Notes under the pieces: model-generated
The model's input: the letters and a program-made list of their open reading frames with translations, nothing else
What the model was told of the DNA's origin: nothing
Databases searched by the model: none
Shown here: piece by piece, positions 8,366 to 16,766 of the stretch
How the letters are laid out: each line of letters begins with the position of its first letter
How positions within the stretch are numbered: the first letter of the stretch is position 1
Program-made: the position numbers and the translations under genes
From: NORP259 sp041398705
GTDB lineage: Bacteria; Planctomycetota; UBA1135; GCA-002686595
Assembly: GCA_041398705.1 (NCBI GenBank)
Contig: JAWKUI010000003.1
Coordinates: forward strand, 62,001-126,000
Reading direction: 5' to 3'
DNA: 64,000 nt

Positions 8366-10198
8366 TCAGGAGTTGCGCAGCAGGAGTTCGATCTCTTGCA
8401 AACCCATCGACTTCTGACGCGATTTGCCCGGGGTGGGATCGAGCAGACGGATCTCGATGCGCCGGATGCGTTCCGGTTTGGGCAATTCGAGGCGCGTCTT
8501 GTGCTGCTCATCCGCGTCGAGCTGCACCACGACGGGTTTGCGTTTGTTGACCACCACCTCGGCCATCTTCGCGCGCGCGAACTCGCCCGGGCGTTCGCGA
8601 CCTTCGCGCGCGAGGCTCAGCAGGATCGTGTCGGCTTTGATCGCCTTCTTGAGCTCCATCGCGATCCAAGGGCTGCCATCCTCTTCGCGGCACAACCACC
8701 CCGTGCCCTGCATCTGGTCGAACGCCCGATCGGCGCCCCATCCATCGCTGGCGCTCGAACACTCGACGTCGACCTTCTGGCCCGCGAGCAGGTTGTTCGC
8801 AGCGTCATCGATGTAGGTGCGCATCCACGGGGCGAGGCCCACCTCGATCGGGATCTGCAGCGGATCGCTGACGAGCACCGTAGTGGGTTCGTCGTCGCCG
8901 GGCGGGTTCTTGAGCGTGACGTGGGCGGTGATGGGGTAGAGCCCGGGTTCGGGCAGGCGCACCTGGGTCGCGAAGCGCTCGTGACCGGCGGGTTGCGTCG
9001 CATCCCCGGGTACCTTCGCGAGCACTGTATCGCCAGAGCGGTATTCGACCGACTCCACGTGCAACCCCTTGCCCGCCTCGTCCGGCCACTCGTACGAGTC
9101 GAGGATCAACTGGTGGAACTCGGGAATCCAGAGCTGCAAGGGATCCTGGCCGGTGACCACCAACTGGAAATCCGCATCCGGGTTCTCTGTGCGCCACTGG
9201 CGTTTGATGCGCGGGGGCGCACCGCTGACCGGCGCTGAAGCCCGCCGCAGGAAGAGAATCGCGAAGCAGGAGTTCGACTGACTTTCGCCGTAGGGCGAAC
9301 CCCACTGGCCTTCTTTCGCCTGTTCCGCGATCAACCACCGCGCACCGACCTGGTACCAGTCGTGTTCACCGATGGTCGTGGTGGGGGCGAGCACACCGAC
9401 CCGCTGCAGGGCGTACAGGTAGTAGTAACGCCAGCGGTCGTGCAGGGCCTTGCCCACCCAACCCGGATCGGGCAACGGATCGTGGGAGGCCATCCACTCG
9501 ATGCCGCGCCGCACCTGGCCGTCGAGCTTGCGCAGGATGACGGCGCGACTGCCCCCATCGATCAGGCCCTCGCGCACCATGCACGCGATGCCGACCCCAG
9601 CGGCGGTCATCGACAGGGTCGCTTCGCCGTGGGGCCGGTAGGGGAAACCGCCTTCGTAGAGCTGATAGCGCTCGAGGGCCTTCGCGATATCCATCCACGT
9701 GTCTTCGGGCACCGTGGCTCCCGCGTGAGCCCCATGGCGCAGGCCGAGGGCTCCGAAGTGGGTGTTCGAAAGGTCATCGACGGCCCAGGGGTAGGCCCAA
9801 GCGCCGTGGTTCCACTCGATCAGTTGATCGACAACCTGTTGGATGCGCGCCGCGTGCCCAGCCGGGTCGACGGCGCCGTAGGCCATCAACATGCAGGCCG
9901 CTTCGTAGGTCGAGCGTGGCTCTAACGTGTCAAGGTAGCCAATGCCGCGCAGCACGGCCTGGTGGTTGTTCTCGAGGCCACCCTTGATCAGCGTGTAGAC
10001 GCATAGGCCCGTGGTGCCCCCGTGGTGCTGGCCGCAGTCGTAGCGCCAGGACCCGTCGAGCTCCTGCTGCGAAACGAGGAACTGCAAACCCCGCTCGATG
10101 GCCGAATCCACGGCGGTTTGCGGCACGCGGGCGGGCTCTTGGGGGAGCGGCGCCAGGAGCAACGACGCGGCGCAGAGCAGGGAGGGAAGCGCGATCAT
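8366..10198 (-). CDS. Exported terpene-cyclase-like toroid protein with C-terminal discoidin-like domain
   Basis: A 610-residue protein with a signal peptide (start chosen at ATG 10198, directly before the hydrophobic LLCAASLLLAP stretch). Residues about 35-390 contain alpha/alpha-toroid repeats of the prenyltransferase/squalene-oxidase class, for example GLQFLVSQQELDGSW and later GHAARIQQVVDQLI and GGFPYRPHG blocks. The terpene-cyclase Asp-rich active-site motif is not evident, so enzyme activity is doubtful. Residues about 495-610 resemble an F5/8 type C (discoidin) carbohydrate-binding beta-sandwich (FDQMQGTGWLCREEDGSPW ... IRRIEIRLLD). The protein is probably a secreted structural or binding protein. 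Role unknown. Confidence 0.75.
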   Translation of the reverse strand: MIALPSLLCAASLLLAPLPQEPARVPQTAVDSAIERGLQFLVSQQELDGSWRYDCGQHHGGTTGLCVYTLIKGGLENNHQAVLRGIGYLDTLEPRSTYEAACMLMAYGAVDPAGHAARIQQVVDQLIEWNHGAWAYPWAVDDLSNTHFGALGLRHGAHAGATVPEDTWMDIAKALERYQLYEGGFPYRPHGEATLSMTAAGVGIACMVREGLIDGGSRAVILRKLDGQVRRGIEWMASHDPLPDPGWVGKALHDRWRYYYLYALQRVGVLAPTTTIGEHDWYQVGARWLIAEQAKEGQWGSPYGESQSNSCFAILFLRRASAPVSGAPPRIKRQWRTENPDADFQLVVTGQDPLQLWIPEFHQLILDSYEWPDEAGKGLHVESVEYRSGDTVLAKVPGDATQPAGHERFATQVRLPEPGLYPITAHVTLKNPPGDDEPTTVLVSDPLQIPIEVGLAPWMRTYIDDAANNLLAGQKVDVECSSASDGWGADRAFDQMQGTGWLCREEDGSPWIAMELKKAIKADTILLSLAREGRERPGEFARAKMAEVVVNKRKPVVVQLDADEQHKTRLELPKPERIRRIEIRLLDPTPGKSRQKSMGLQEIELLLRNS

Positions 10199-10371
10199 GG
10201 ATGCGAGGGCACCCGGCAGGGATGGGAGCGAACCCGGGCGGCCTCCGGCACCGTCGTGCATGCAAGACGCCGCGCCCGGGGTTCCGGGAGCGGCGTCAGT
10301 GTAAAAGCAATCTGCGGACCGTGGCCTTGGGATCCCCACATTTCGCCCGATTCAGGGGCGTGGGACCGGGC

Positions 10372-11208
10372 CTACCAGGCGCCGTACGGATCGGGTTTCT
10401 CGTAACCCCACCAGGCGGCGAGCCCGCAGACAGCGGCGCAGGCGAGCACGGAGACCACGAACGCTACCTTCGGGTAGTGTCGCAGGGGCCAGCCGAGGCG
10501 GATGGCCTGCGGGGCGAACAAGAGCAGCAGAGCGCTGCGGGGGGAGGTGCGCGCGAAGTACACGCCGATCACGAGCAGGCCGCCGAGGACCAGGGTGAAG
10601 GGCAGGCTCGAGCCATGGTGCACCGAAGCGTCCCGGCGCCAGACCGACAGGGCACACCACACGGCGGCGACGCAGGCGAGGCCGCCGATCAGGTGGGCGC
10701 TGGCGCCGGTGCTCTGGCCGAGTACGTAGGCGGCCGCACCTAAGGTGAGGCCGGCGGCCCCGGACACCTCGATCCCGCGCGCGCGGCAGCGGACCAGGTC
10801 CGAGTTGAGCAGCAGCGCTGCCATGCCGAGGCCGAGCAGCAACGCGGGCTGCTGCCATTGGTCGGCGTTTTTCCACTCGTGCACGCGCAGGGGTTCGCAG
10901 GCGAACCAGATCCAGGCAGCGATCAGCAGCGAGCCCAGCAGGAAGTGGGGTAGCGAGGCGCGCCAGCCCTGCAGGGCGGCGATGGGGATGGCGAGCAGGC
11001 TCCCGTAGAAGAGCCAGTGGGTGGCTTCCTTGGGCGGCCAGGGGGCCAGGCCGCCCTTGAGGGGCAGCCAGGCCAGGGCCAGGGCGGCGCCCCAGGCGAG
11101 GGCCGCGCACCAGGCGCGGGGTTTGCCCTGGGCGGGCGACCGGAGCCAGCCCACGAGGGCCAACGCCAGCGCCGCCAGCAGGGGATAGAGAAATGCCTGG
11201 GGAACCAC
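10372..11208 (-). CDS. Polytopic membrane protein of unknown function
   Basis: A 278-residue hydrophobic protein with roughly eight membrane segments and no motif I recognise. It begins with GTG at 11208, three nucleotides after the yceI stop (TAG TCT GTG), so it is translationally coupled to yceI and probably shares its promoter. The pairing of a periplasmic YceI protein with a membrane protein suggests a shared role in handling a lipophilic molecule such as a quinone; this is inference from context. YceI is often paired with cytochrome b561, but the conserved heme-ligand His pattern of b561 is not obvious here. Confidence 0.75.
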   Translation of the reverse strand: MVPQAFLYPLLAALALALVGWLRSPAQGKPRAWCAALAWGAALALAWLPLKGGLAPWPPKEATHWLFYGSLLAIPIAALQGWRASLPHFLLGSLLIAAWIWFACEPLRVHEWKNADQWQQPALLLGLGMAALLLNSDLVRCRARGIEVSGAAGLTLGAAAYVLGQSTGASAHLIGGLACVAAVWCALSVWRRDASVHHGSSLPFTLVLGGLLVIGVYFARTSPRSALLLLFAPQAIRLGWPLRHYPKVAFVVSVLACAAVCGLAAWWGYEKPDPYGAW

Positions 11209-11211
11209 AGA

Positions 11212-11820
11212 CTACTTGCGCATGGCCTCGATGGACACGTAGAGGTTCACCTCGTTGCCCACCGCCTCGTCGGGGTAGGTGTCCATGCCGAAGTCACGGC
11301 GCTTGATGGTCAGCTCGCCTTCCATGCCGGCGCGGAAACCCATCTGGCCGGTGTCGCGGGCGCCGACGAAGTCCATGTCGAGGGAGACCGGCTTGGTCTC
11401 GCCGTGCAGCGACAGGTTGCCCTTCAGGGTGTAGGTGTCATCGTCCTTCTTGGTGAAGGCCGTGGTCTCGAAGGAGATCTCGGGATACTGGGTGCCGTTG
11501 AAGAAGTCGGGGCTGAGCAGGTGGCCGTCGCGCTTCTCGTTGTTGGTGTCCAGGCTCTTGGTGGGCACGGTCACCTTCAGGCTCGACTTGCCAGCTTCGT
11601 CGGACAGCACGAGTTTGCCGGAGATGTCGTTGAAACGGCCGTAGGTGTACGACACGTCCATGTGTTTGATGCGGAAGACGACCGAGCTGTGGGCCTGGTC
11701 GATTTCGTAGGTGCCGGCCTGGTCCGCGTTGAAGGCGGGTTTGGCGCTGCGCAGGGCGGAGACGGTCGGCACGATAGCCAGGGCCATGGAAGCCACGAGG
11801 GCGGTGCGGATGAGTTTCAT
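11212..11820 (-). CDS. yceI: YceI family periplasmic lipid/isoprenoid-binding protein
   Basis: A 202-residue protein with a signal peptide (residues 1-22) and a full YceI lipocalin-like barrel. Family hallmarks are YEIDQAHSSVVFRIKHM at the start of the mature domain, the FNDISGKLVL strand, and LSPDFFNGTQYPEISF, LKGNLSLHGETKPVSL and IKRRDFGM. YceI proteins bind long polyisoprenoid chains in the periplasm. It overlaps nothing, is followed at 3 nt by the membrane protein gene, and has a 24-bp palindrome centred about 47 bp upstream of its ATG, which probably controls it. Confidence 0.95.
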   Translation of the reverse strand: MKLIRTALVASMALAIVPTVSALRSAKPAFNADQAGTYEIDQAHSSVVFRIKHMDVSYTYGRFNDISGKLVLSDEAGKSSLKVTVPTKSLDTNNEKRDGHLLSPDFFNGTQYPEISFETTAFTKKDDDTYTLKGNLSLHGETKPVSLDMDFVGARDTGQMGFRAGMEGELTIKRRDFGMDTYPDEAVGNEVNLYVSIEAMRK

Positions 11821-11855
11821 GGGTACAGGGGTGGGAGGAGGGGCAGGCTCGGAAC

Positions 11856-11879
11856 AAATGCCTGTTGCAACAAGTATTT
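11856..11879. promoter_or_regulatory. 24-bp palindromic operator candidate upstream of yceI
   Basis: The core TGTTGCAACA (11863-11872) is a perfect 10-bp palindrome. It is flanked by AAATGCC on the left and AGTATTT on the right, giving 20 of 24 symmetric positions. On the minus strand the sequence TAAATA at 11880-11875 could be a -10 box, so a bound repressor would cover the start of transcription. The site ends 36 bp upstream of the yceI start. The regulator is unknown; the size and symmetry suit a dimeric winged-helix or HTH protein. Confidence 0.55.
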
Positions 11880-12034
11880 ACTCCAGAATGCGGGCATTTT
11901 CCAGGGGGTAGGTGCCCGGCTTGCCCAAGATTTACCCGCCCGTGCCATGCGCGGACCGGCCGAAAAATGGGACCGGGGGACCGGAAGGCGCGCTTCCGGT
12001 CCCCCGGGTGGGGAAGGGGCCCGTGGCCGGCCGC

Positions 12035-13342
12035 CTACTGGGCTTCGAAGTAGACCACGGCCAGCAGTTTGCCGCCCTGGAGGGATCCCACGACCACGTA
12101 TTCGCCGCTGGTCAGGGACATCGAGGTGGTGAGGCGCTGGATCTGCTGCTGGTTGGTGCTCGTGAGTTCGAAGGACTGCAGGTCCAGGGTTCCGGTCTTG
12201 CTGTCGAAACCGGCGATCTCCACCTGAAGTTCCACTTCGGTCAGAAGGGACTGGTCGGGAAGGGAGACGGCATCCCCGGAGTGCGTGTACACCCGCGATC
12301 CCTTGCTGAGTTCGGTGCGCACCACCGACTGATTGTACGAGGTCCAATTCTGGGCGGGGTAGACGGCGTTCAACCCCTCTACCAATGCCCCGGGCAGGGT
12401 CTGGGAGCCGCTCTTGCCGTCGCCCGGACCGCCGAGCAACCACATGTGCAAGGTACCCTGCGGGGCGCGGCGTTCGAGGGCGCGCAGTTGCTCCACTGCC
12501 TCCAGCACCTCGGGCCGCGGTCCACTGATAAGCGCTTCGGACCCATCGGAGCCCGCGGAGACCTCGACGGGCAAGCCATGCACCGCCGCGCGGGCGGCAT
12601 TCAAGTCGAGGGAGCGGAGCACCACGTTCTCGCTGACCGTGGAGGGCCTAGCCGCCTCGGCCGCCTGGTGCGTGGTCTCGACCTTATCCATCAAGGACAG
12701 GATGCGATCGATGTTCTCAGGGAAGTCCGTCACGATGAGGGCGCTGCCCCCCGGGACTTCGGCGAAGCGATCGCATTTGGCCACCATGGGCATGTTGGCC
12801 GCAACGCTGCTGCTCACATCGGTGTACTCCACGTTCTCCCCGACGAGGGTTCGCATGGTGCGCAGTAGCTCAAACGCTTCCATCGACTTCAGCGGGTGGA
12901 ACGCGTGTTGTAGTCGTTCCCGCTGGCGACCTTCGATCAACGTTCGCTGGTTCTTGTACCGGTCGCGCTCCTCGGAGACCCTTTCGAAGTTGCGAACCGT
13001 GCTCGCGAGTTGGTCTTCCGTGTTCTTCAATCGTGTCTTGAGGGTGTCCAGCTCGCCGGATATCTGACCGACCGTCGCTCGGAGGCGCGAGTTCTCTTGG
13101 GTTTCATGGTCCAGAGCGGCCACCAGTTCGCTGCGCTGCAAATCGAATTGGCGGCGCTCCACATCGAGCATGCGCTCTAGTTCCTTGAGCTGCGCCGCTC
13201 GTTGCATTTCCTGATTGACACTTGCAGCCCTACTGCCGGGGGTCTCCTGACGAGAGGGATAGGCTCCAAAGGCCCGGGGAGCGATCGGCAATGCGAGGGT
13301 GCATACGACAAGATGGATCAGAATCATCGAGGTTCGTTTCAT
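12035..13342 (-). CDS. Exported coiled-coil protein with secretin-like domains
   Basis: A 435-residue exported protein. It has a signal peptide (1-27), a long charged coiled coil (about 43-145), then a segment resembling the N domains of secretins (GspD/PilQ): MEAFELLRTMRTL and TDFPENIDRILSLMDKVE, as in the ring-building repeats. The C-terminus includes LTSGEYVVVGSLQGGKLLAVV, similar to the last strands of secretin barrels, but the protein is too short to form a full pore. ATG 13342 follows the upstream gene's TGA by one base (TGAAATG), so the two are coupled. It is the third gene of a sigma/anti-sigma operon and may be the envelope component that the system senses or controls. Function inferred only from fold resemblance. 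Confidence 0.7.
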   Translation of the reverse strand: MKRTSMILIHLVVCTLALPIAPRAFGAYPSRQETPGSRAASVNQEMQRAAQLKELERMLDVERRQFDLQRSELVAALDHETQENSRLRATVGQISGELDTLKTRLKNTEDQLASTVRNFERVSEERDRYKNQRTLIEGRQRERLQHAFHPLKSMEAFELLRTMRTLVGENVEYTDVSSSVAANMPMVAKCDRFAEVPGGSALIVTDFPENIDRILSLMDKVETTHQAAEAARPSTVSENVVLRSLDLNAARAAVHGLPVEVSAGSDGSEALISGPRPEVLEAVEQLRALERRAPQGTLHMWLLGGPGDGKSGSQTLPGALVEGLNAVYPAQNWTSYNQSVVRTELSKGSRVYTHSGDAVSLPDQSLLTEVELQVEIAGFDSKTGTLDLQSFELTSTNQQQIQRLTTSMSLTSGEYVVVGSLQGGKLLAVVYFEAQ

Positions 13343-13343
13343 T

Positions 13344-13970
13344 TCAGAGGGATTGCAGTGTGGTTCGGGAGTTGGTGAGTACGCGCAGCTTGCCGGCGCG
13401 CAGTTCGATGCCGTTAGCACCGACTTCCACCTGCCGTACGACCGTGGACGGAAGTGCGCTGGGGGGGATTTGCGAGGGTTGGGAGCGTTGTTCGGTTGAC
13501 ACCGGGCCGTGGGCAACGGCGGGGGCATTGGGCTGTGGCGCGGTTCCGGACGTGTTCAGGGCCAACCAAGTGAGCCACAGCGCGACAAGACCGGCGGGCA
13601 CGCCGATGCGCCAGGGGCGGCGGTGCGGGGCCTTGGGCCGCAGCCCATCGCGCAAGGTTTCCAAACCGTGCGCGGGAACGCGGGGTTGGATGTGGCCCCA
13701 GGCTCGCTGCAATTCTTGCACGGCCGCCTGCGTGCTTTGCTGTTCGTGATCGAGCTCGCCGAGTTCGGCCCCCAGGCGCAGGCCTGCGCGCACCGTCTCG
13801 ATGCCTTCTGCCGGTGCCTTGGGCTGGATCTGCGCCCACGCATTCTGCAGGCTGCGTACCGCGGCGCGGGTTGCCGCGTCTTCGCCTGAAAGTTCACGCC
13901 ACGGCTCCGGTACCGGACCCTGTTGCCAAAGCCGGCGCAACTCTTCGATGCGTTCGTCTTCGGGCTTCAT
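13344..13970 (-). CDS. Membrane anti-sigma-like protein with an internal duplication
   Basis: A 208-residue protein whose ATG (13970) overlaps the sigma factor stop by four bases (ATGA). The cytoplasmic N-terminus contains two copies of a 32-residue unit (about residues 34-65 and 80-111), each with an A-V-x-x-LQ-x-AW-x-x-IQP core followed by GxETxRxGLR. A single transmembrane segment follows at about 121-139, then a Pro/Ser-rich extracytoplasmic linker and a short beta-like tail. Position, topology and coupling fit an anti-sigma factor holding the ECF sigma encoded just upstream, but no zinc-binding HxxxCxxC motif is present. The family is not recognised. Confidence 0.7.
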   Translation of the reverse strand: MKPEDERIEELRRLWQQGPVPEPWRELSGEDAATRAAVRSLQNAWAQIQPKAPAEGIETVRAGLRLGAELGELDHEQQSTQAAVQELQRAWGHIQPRVPAHGLETLRDGLRPKAPHRRPWRIGVPAGLVALWLTWLALNTSGTAPQPNAPAVAHGPVSTEQRSQPSQIPPSALPSTVVRQVEVGANGIELRAGKLRVLTNSRTTLQSL

Positions 13971-14545
13971 GCCTGTTCCTCCGGTCCGAGCGGTTCTAGC
14001 TGTGAACGCAGCTTGCGGCGGGCCGCGGAAAGGTGCGCGCGCACCGACGAAGCGGCGAGCCCAAGCTGCTGCCCCGCCTGCTCGGCCCCGTGTCCTTCGA
14101 GATCCACCAGCACGAAACACTCCCGTTCGCGCGGACTGAGCCACGCGAGGGCTTGGCAGATCGTTTCCTGCCAATCGGGTTCGGGCGTCGCCGCAACGCT
14201 GCGTTGTCCACGCCGTTGCATCGCCTCGCGCTCATGGAACTCACGCCGTCCCTGGGCGCGCAACCGGTCCCGGCACAGGTTCGCCACCACCGAATTGCGC
14301 CACGGTCCATACGGCTGGTTCGGTTGCCAGAGGCCGATCTTGCGGGCGAGCTGCAGCATGGCATCCTGGGCCGCGTCCTCCGCATCGGCCTGGGAGGCGA
14401 GGAAACCCAGACAGAGGCGGTAGATCACGGGATATTCGAGTTCGTACCAGGGCCCGAGGGCATCCTCGTCCCCAGCCGCCAGGCCACGCACCCAGGGCAG
14501 CACGGCGCTGCCGTCGTGGGGGGGAGGCGGGGGCGTGGAATGCAT
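13967..14545 (-). CDS. ECF RNA polymerase sigma factor
   Basis: A 192-residue sigma-70 family ECF factor. Region 2 is seen in YPVIYRLCLGFLASQADAED and the AMLQLARKIGLW helix. Region 4 includes LSPRERECFVLVDLEGHGAE and a helix-turn-helix QLGLAASSVRAHLSAARRKL. Start chosen at ATG 14545; upstream frame extension is Pro/Arg-rich and not sigma-like. It shares four bases with the anti-sigma-like gene, the normal layout for an ECF sigma and its inhibitor. Targets probably include its own operon. Confidence 0.88.
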   Translation of the reverse strand: MHSTPPPPPHDGSAVLPWVRGLAAGDEDALGPWYELEYPVIYRLCLGFLASQADAEDAAQDAMLQLARKIGLWQPNQPYGPWRNSVVANLCRDRLRAQGRREFHEREAMQRRGQRSVAATPEPDWQETICQALAWLSPRERECFVLVDLEGHGAEQAGQQLGLAASSVRAHLSAARRKLRSQLEPLGPEEQA

Positions 14546-14728
14546 GGGCCAAGGGGGGTACGCCTGGGGGACGGGCGGGTGCTGGGGGCAATCGGAGAAA
14601 TCCGTGTATCGGGGCCCCGGGCGATAATACGGGGTGCCAACGGAGGCGGTGTTCGATCGAGGCCCCCGGAAGCACCGGCCAGATGGAAATCCCTTGGCCT
14701 CAAGGGATTCCCCGCGAATCGCCGTGGC

Positions 14729-14734
14729 TAGAAT
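14729..14734 (+). promoter_or_regulatory. TAGAAT -10-like box upstream of the proline iminopeptidase gene
   Basis: GGCTAGAATGC places TAGAAT (5 of 6 to the -10 consensus) 34 nt before ATG 14769. The same GCTAGAAT core is found before 53223 and, on the minus strand, at 37647-37642 before the asparaginase gene. No good -35 hexamer is visible 17 nt upstream. Confidence 0.4.
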
Positions 14735-14768
14735 GCTCGGCCCTGCCTGATCTGCCGCCGCCTCTGCC

Positions 14769-16037
14769 ATGACCCTGCTTCCCGGCCTGCGCCTCATCGA
14801 TCACGAATTCGAAGTGCCCCTCGACCCCGCCCGCCCGACGGGGGAGTCGATCACCGTGTTCGCGCGTGAGGTGGGGCACCCGGGCAATACGGGTAAGGAC
14901 CTGCCCGCCCTGCTGTTCCTGCAAGGCGGCCCCGGTTTCTCCGCCCCGCGCCCCGGCGGCGCGGATGGCTGGATCGGCGCCCTGTGCCGGGACTTCCGCA
15001 TCTTCCTGCTCGACCAGCGTGGCACCGGCCGCAGCACGCCGCTGCATGCCGAAGACCTCGCCCGCCGCGGCCCTCTCGCCGCCCAGCTCGACTACGTACG
15101 CCACTTCCGGATGGACGGCATCGTCGCCGACTGCGAACGCATCCGCGAGCGCGTGCTCGGCCCGGAAGGCCGCTGGACCCTGCTCGGCCAGAGTTTCGGC
15201 GGCTTCTGCTCGGTGCACTACCTTTCGCGCCACCCGGGTTCGCTGGAACAGGTCTGGATCACCGGCGGACTGCCAGGTATCGATGCGCCGATCGACGAGG
15301 TCTACCGCTTGACCTACGCGCGCATGGTGGAGAAGAACCGCGCCTACTACGAGCGGTATCCCGCCGATCGTCAGCGCGTGCGCCGCATCGTCGATTGCCT
15401 GCTGCGCGAGCCGGTCGGCCTGCCGGGCGGCAGCGTGCTGAGCGCCACCGGCTTCCAACAGCTCGGCATCGGCCTCGGCATGAGCGACGGCATGGAGCCC
15501 CTGCACGACCTCATCGAACAACTCTGCCCGCACGAGCAAGTGCGTTTCCACTACGGGGCGCGCCGTGCCCTGGAAAACGTGCTGCACTACGACACCAACC
15601 CGATCTACGCGTTGTTGCACGAAGGGTGCTATACCCAGGGTTTTGCGTCGCACTGGTCGGCCCAGCGGGTTGGCCAAGGAATCGAAGCGTTTGCACCCGA
15701 TGGCAGCGGCGACGTGTTGTTCCTTGGGGAGATGGTGCTGCCCAATCTGTTTGAAGAACATGCGGCCCTGCGCCCCGTGCGCGACCTCGCCCACGCGATC
15801 GCGGCCAAAGCCGACTGGCCCGGGCTCTACGACCCGGCGGTCCTGGCCCGCAACCCCGTGCCCGTGGCGGCGGCGGTCTATCACGACGATGCGTACGTGC
15901 CCCGCGAGCTCTCGCTGGCGACGGCCGAGCGCATCGCGAATACCCGGGTCTGGGTCACGAACGAGTACGAGCACAACGGTCTGCGTGCGGATGGCGCCCG
16001 CATCGTGACGCGGCTGCGCGAGATGACCGAGCGGTAA
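14769..16037 (+). CDS. Proline iminopeptidase-type alpha/beta hydrolase (peptidase family S33)
   Basis: A 422-residue alpha/beta hydrolase. The oxyanion-hole motif GGPG is at 53-56, the family's DQRGTGRS at 82-89, the nucleophile elbow GQSFGG at 140-145 (Ser142), and candidate triad partners Asp in YHDDAYVP and His in NEYEHNG near the C-terminus. The order and motifs match proline iminopeptidase-like S33 aminopeptidases, which remove N-terminal proline. There is no signal peptide, so it is cytoplasmic. It is divergent from the ECF sigma operon and appears to be monocistronic. Confidence 0.88.
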   Translation: MTLLPGLRLIDHEFEVPLDPARPTGESITVFAREVGHPGNTGKDLPALLFLQGGPGFSAPRPGGADGWIGALCRDFRIFLLDQRGTGRSTPLHAEDLARRGPLAAQLDYVRHFRMDGIVADCERIRERVLGPEGRWTLLGQSFGGFCSVHYLSRHPGSLEQVWITGGLPGIDAPIDEVYRLTYARMVEKNRAYYERYPADRQRVRRIVDCLLREPVGLPGGSVLSATGFQQLGIGLGMSDGMEPLHDLIEQLCPHEQVRFHYGARRALENVLHYDTNPIYALLHEGCYTQGFASHWSAQRVGQGIEAFAPDGSGDVLFLGEMVLPNLFEEHAALRPVRDLAHAIAAKADWPGLYDPAVLARNPVPVAAAVYHDDAYVPRELSLATAERIANTRVWVTNEYEHNGLRADGARIVTRLREMTER

Positions 16038-16064
16038 GGCCGGGTCTCGAGTGCGCTGGGAATT

Positions 16065-16079
16065 CCCACCCGGGGTGGG
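16065..16079. promoter_or_regulatory. Short perfect inverted repeat before the ECF sigma-kinase pair
   Basis: CCCACCCGGGGTGGG is a 7-bp perfect inverted repeat around one central base, 73 bp before the GTG of the next gene and 27 bp after the preceding stop. It has no T-run and so is a weak terminator; an operator role is possible but unproven. Confidence 0.3.
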
Positions 16080-16151
16080 CAAAGGGCGGTTGGATTTGGA
16101 TCCGGGGAGGCCCGGGGCACGGGCCCAGGCCTTGCCTGCTAGGATGGGCGC

Positions 16152-16766
16152 GTGACCGGCACACCCCCTGATCCCGATCCCGCACAGGGTGAAGCGACGC
16201 GCCTGCTCGACGCCTTGTCGAGCGGGGATAAGCCCGCGCAGGGCAAGTTGCTGGAGCTCGTGTATGACCAGCTGCGCAAGCTGGCGGGGGCGGCGCTGCG
16301 CAGCGAACGCATCGAGCATACGCTGCAGCCGACGGCGCTCGTGCACGAGGCGTGGTTGCGACTCATCGGGCAGACGCAGGTGAATTGGCAGGGGCGCGAT
16401 CACTTCCTCGCCGTTGCGGCCATCGCCATGCGGCGGGTGCTGGTGGATTATGCGCGGGCGCGGCAGCGCGCCAAACGCGGCGGTGGGGCGCCGTTGGAGG
16501 ACCTCAACTCGGGCCTGGCGGACTTGTCCGAGGATCTCGATCGGCGACTCGACGTGCTCGCGCTGCACGAGGGGCTCGAGCGATTGGCGCAGCACAGCGA
16601 GCGGGCTTCTCGGGTCGTGGAACTGCGTTTCTTCGCCGGCTTGTCGGAGGACGACACCGCGCGCATCCTCGGGGTGACCCGCGCGACCGTGACCCGCGAC
16701 TGGCGCGCGGCGCGGGCTTGGTTGCAGAACCACCTGGACGAAGCGGGCCGGGTCGAACCGGAATGA
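16152..16766 (+). CDS. ECF sigma factor of the planctomycete/acidobacterial type, paired with a kinase
   Basis: A 204-residue sigma-70 ECF factor of the TIGR02999-like group. Region 2 shows LLELVYDQLRKLAGAALRSE, QPTALVHEAWLRLI and AVAAIAMRRVLVDYARARQR; region 4 shows VVELRFFAGLSEDDTARILG with an HTH VTRATVTRDWRAARAWL. The start is GTG 16152, only 6 nt after a TAGGAT box (16140-16145), so the mRNA may be leaderless. The stop overlaps the kinase start by four bases (ATGA). In this group the sigma is thought to be controlled by the adjacent Ser/Thr kinase rather than by a classical anti-sigma factor. Confidence 0.92.
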   Translation: MTGTPPDPDPAQGEATRLLDALSSGDKPAQGKLLELVYDQLRKLAGAALRSERIEHTLQPTALVHEAWLRLIGQTQVNWQGRDHFLAVAAIAMRRVLVDYARARQRAKRGGGAPLEDLNSGLADLSEDLDRRLDVLALHEGLERLAQHSERASRVVELRFFAGLSEDDTARILGVTRATVTRDWRAARAWLQNHLDEAGRVEPE

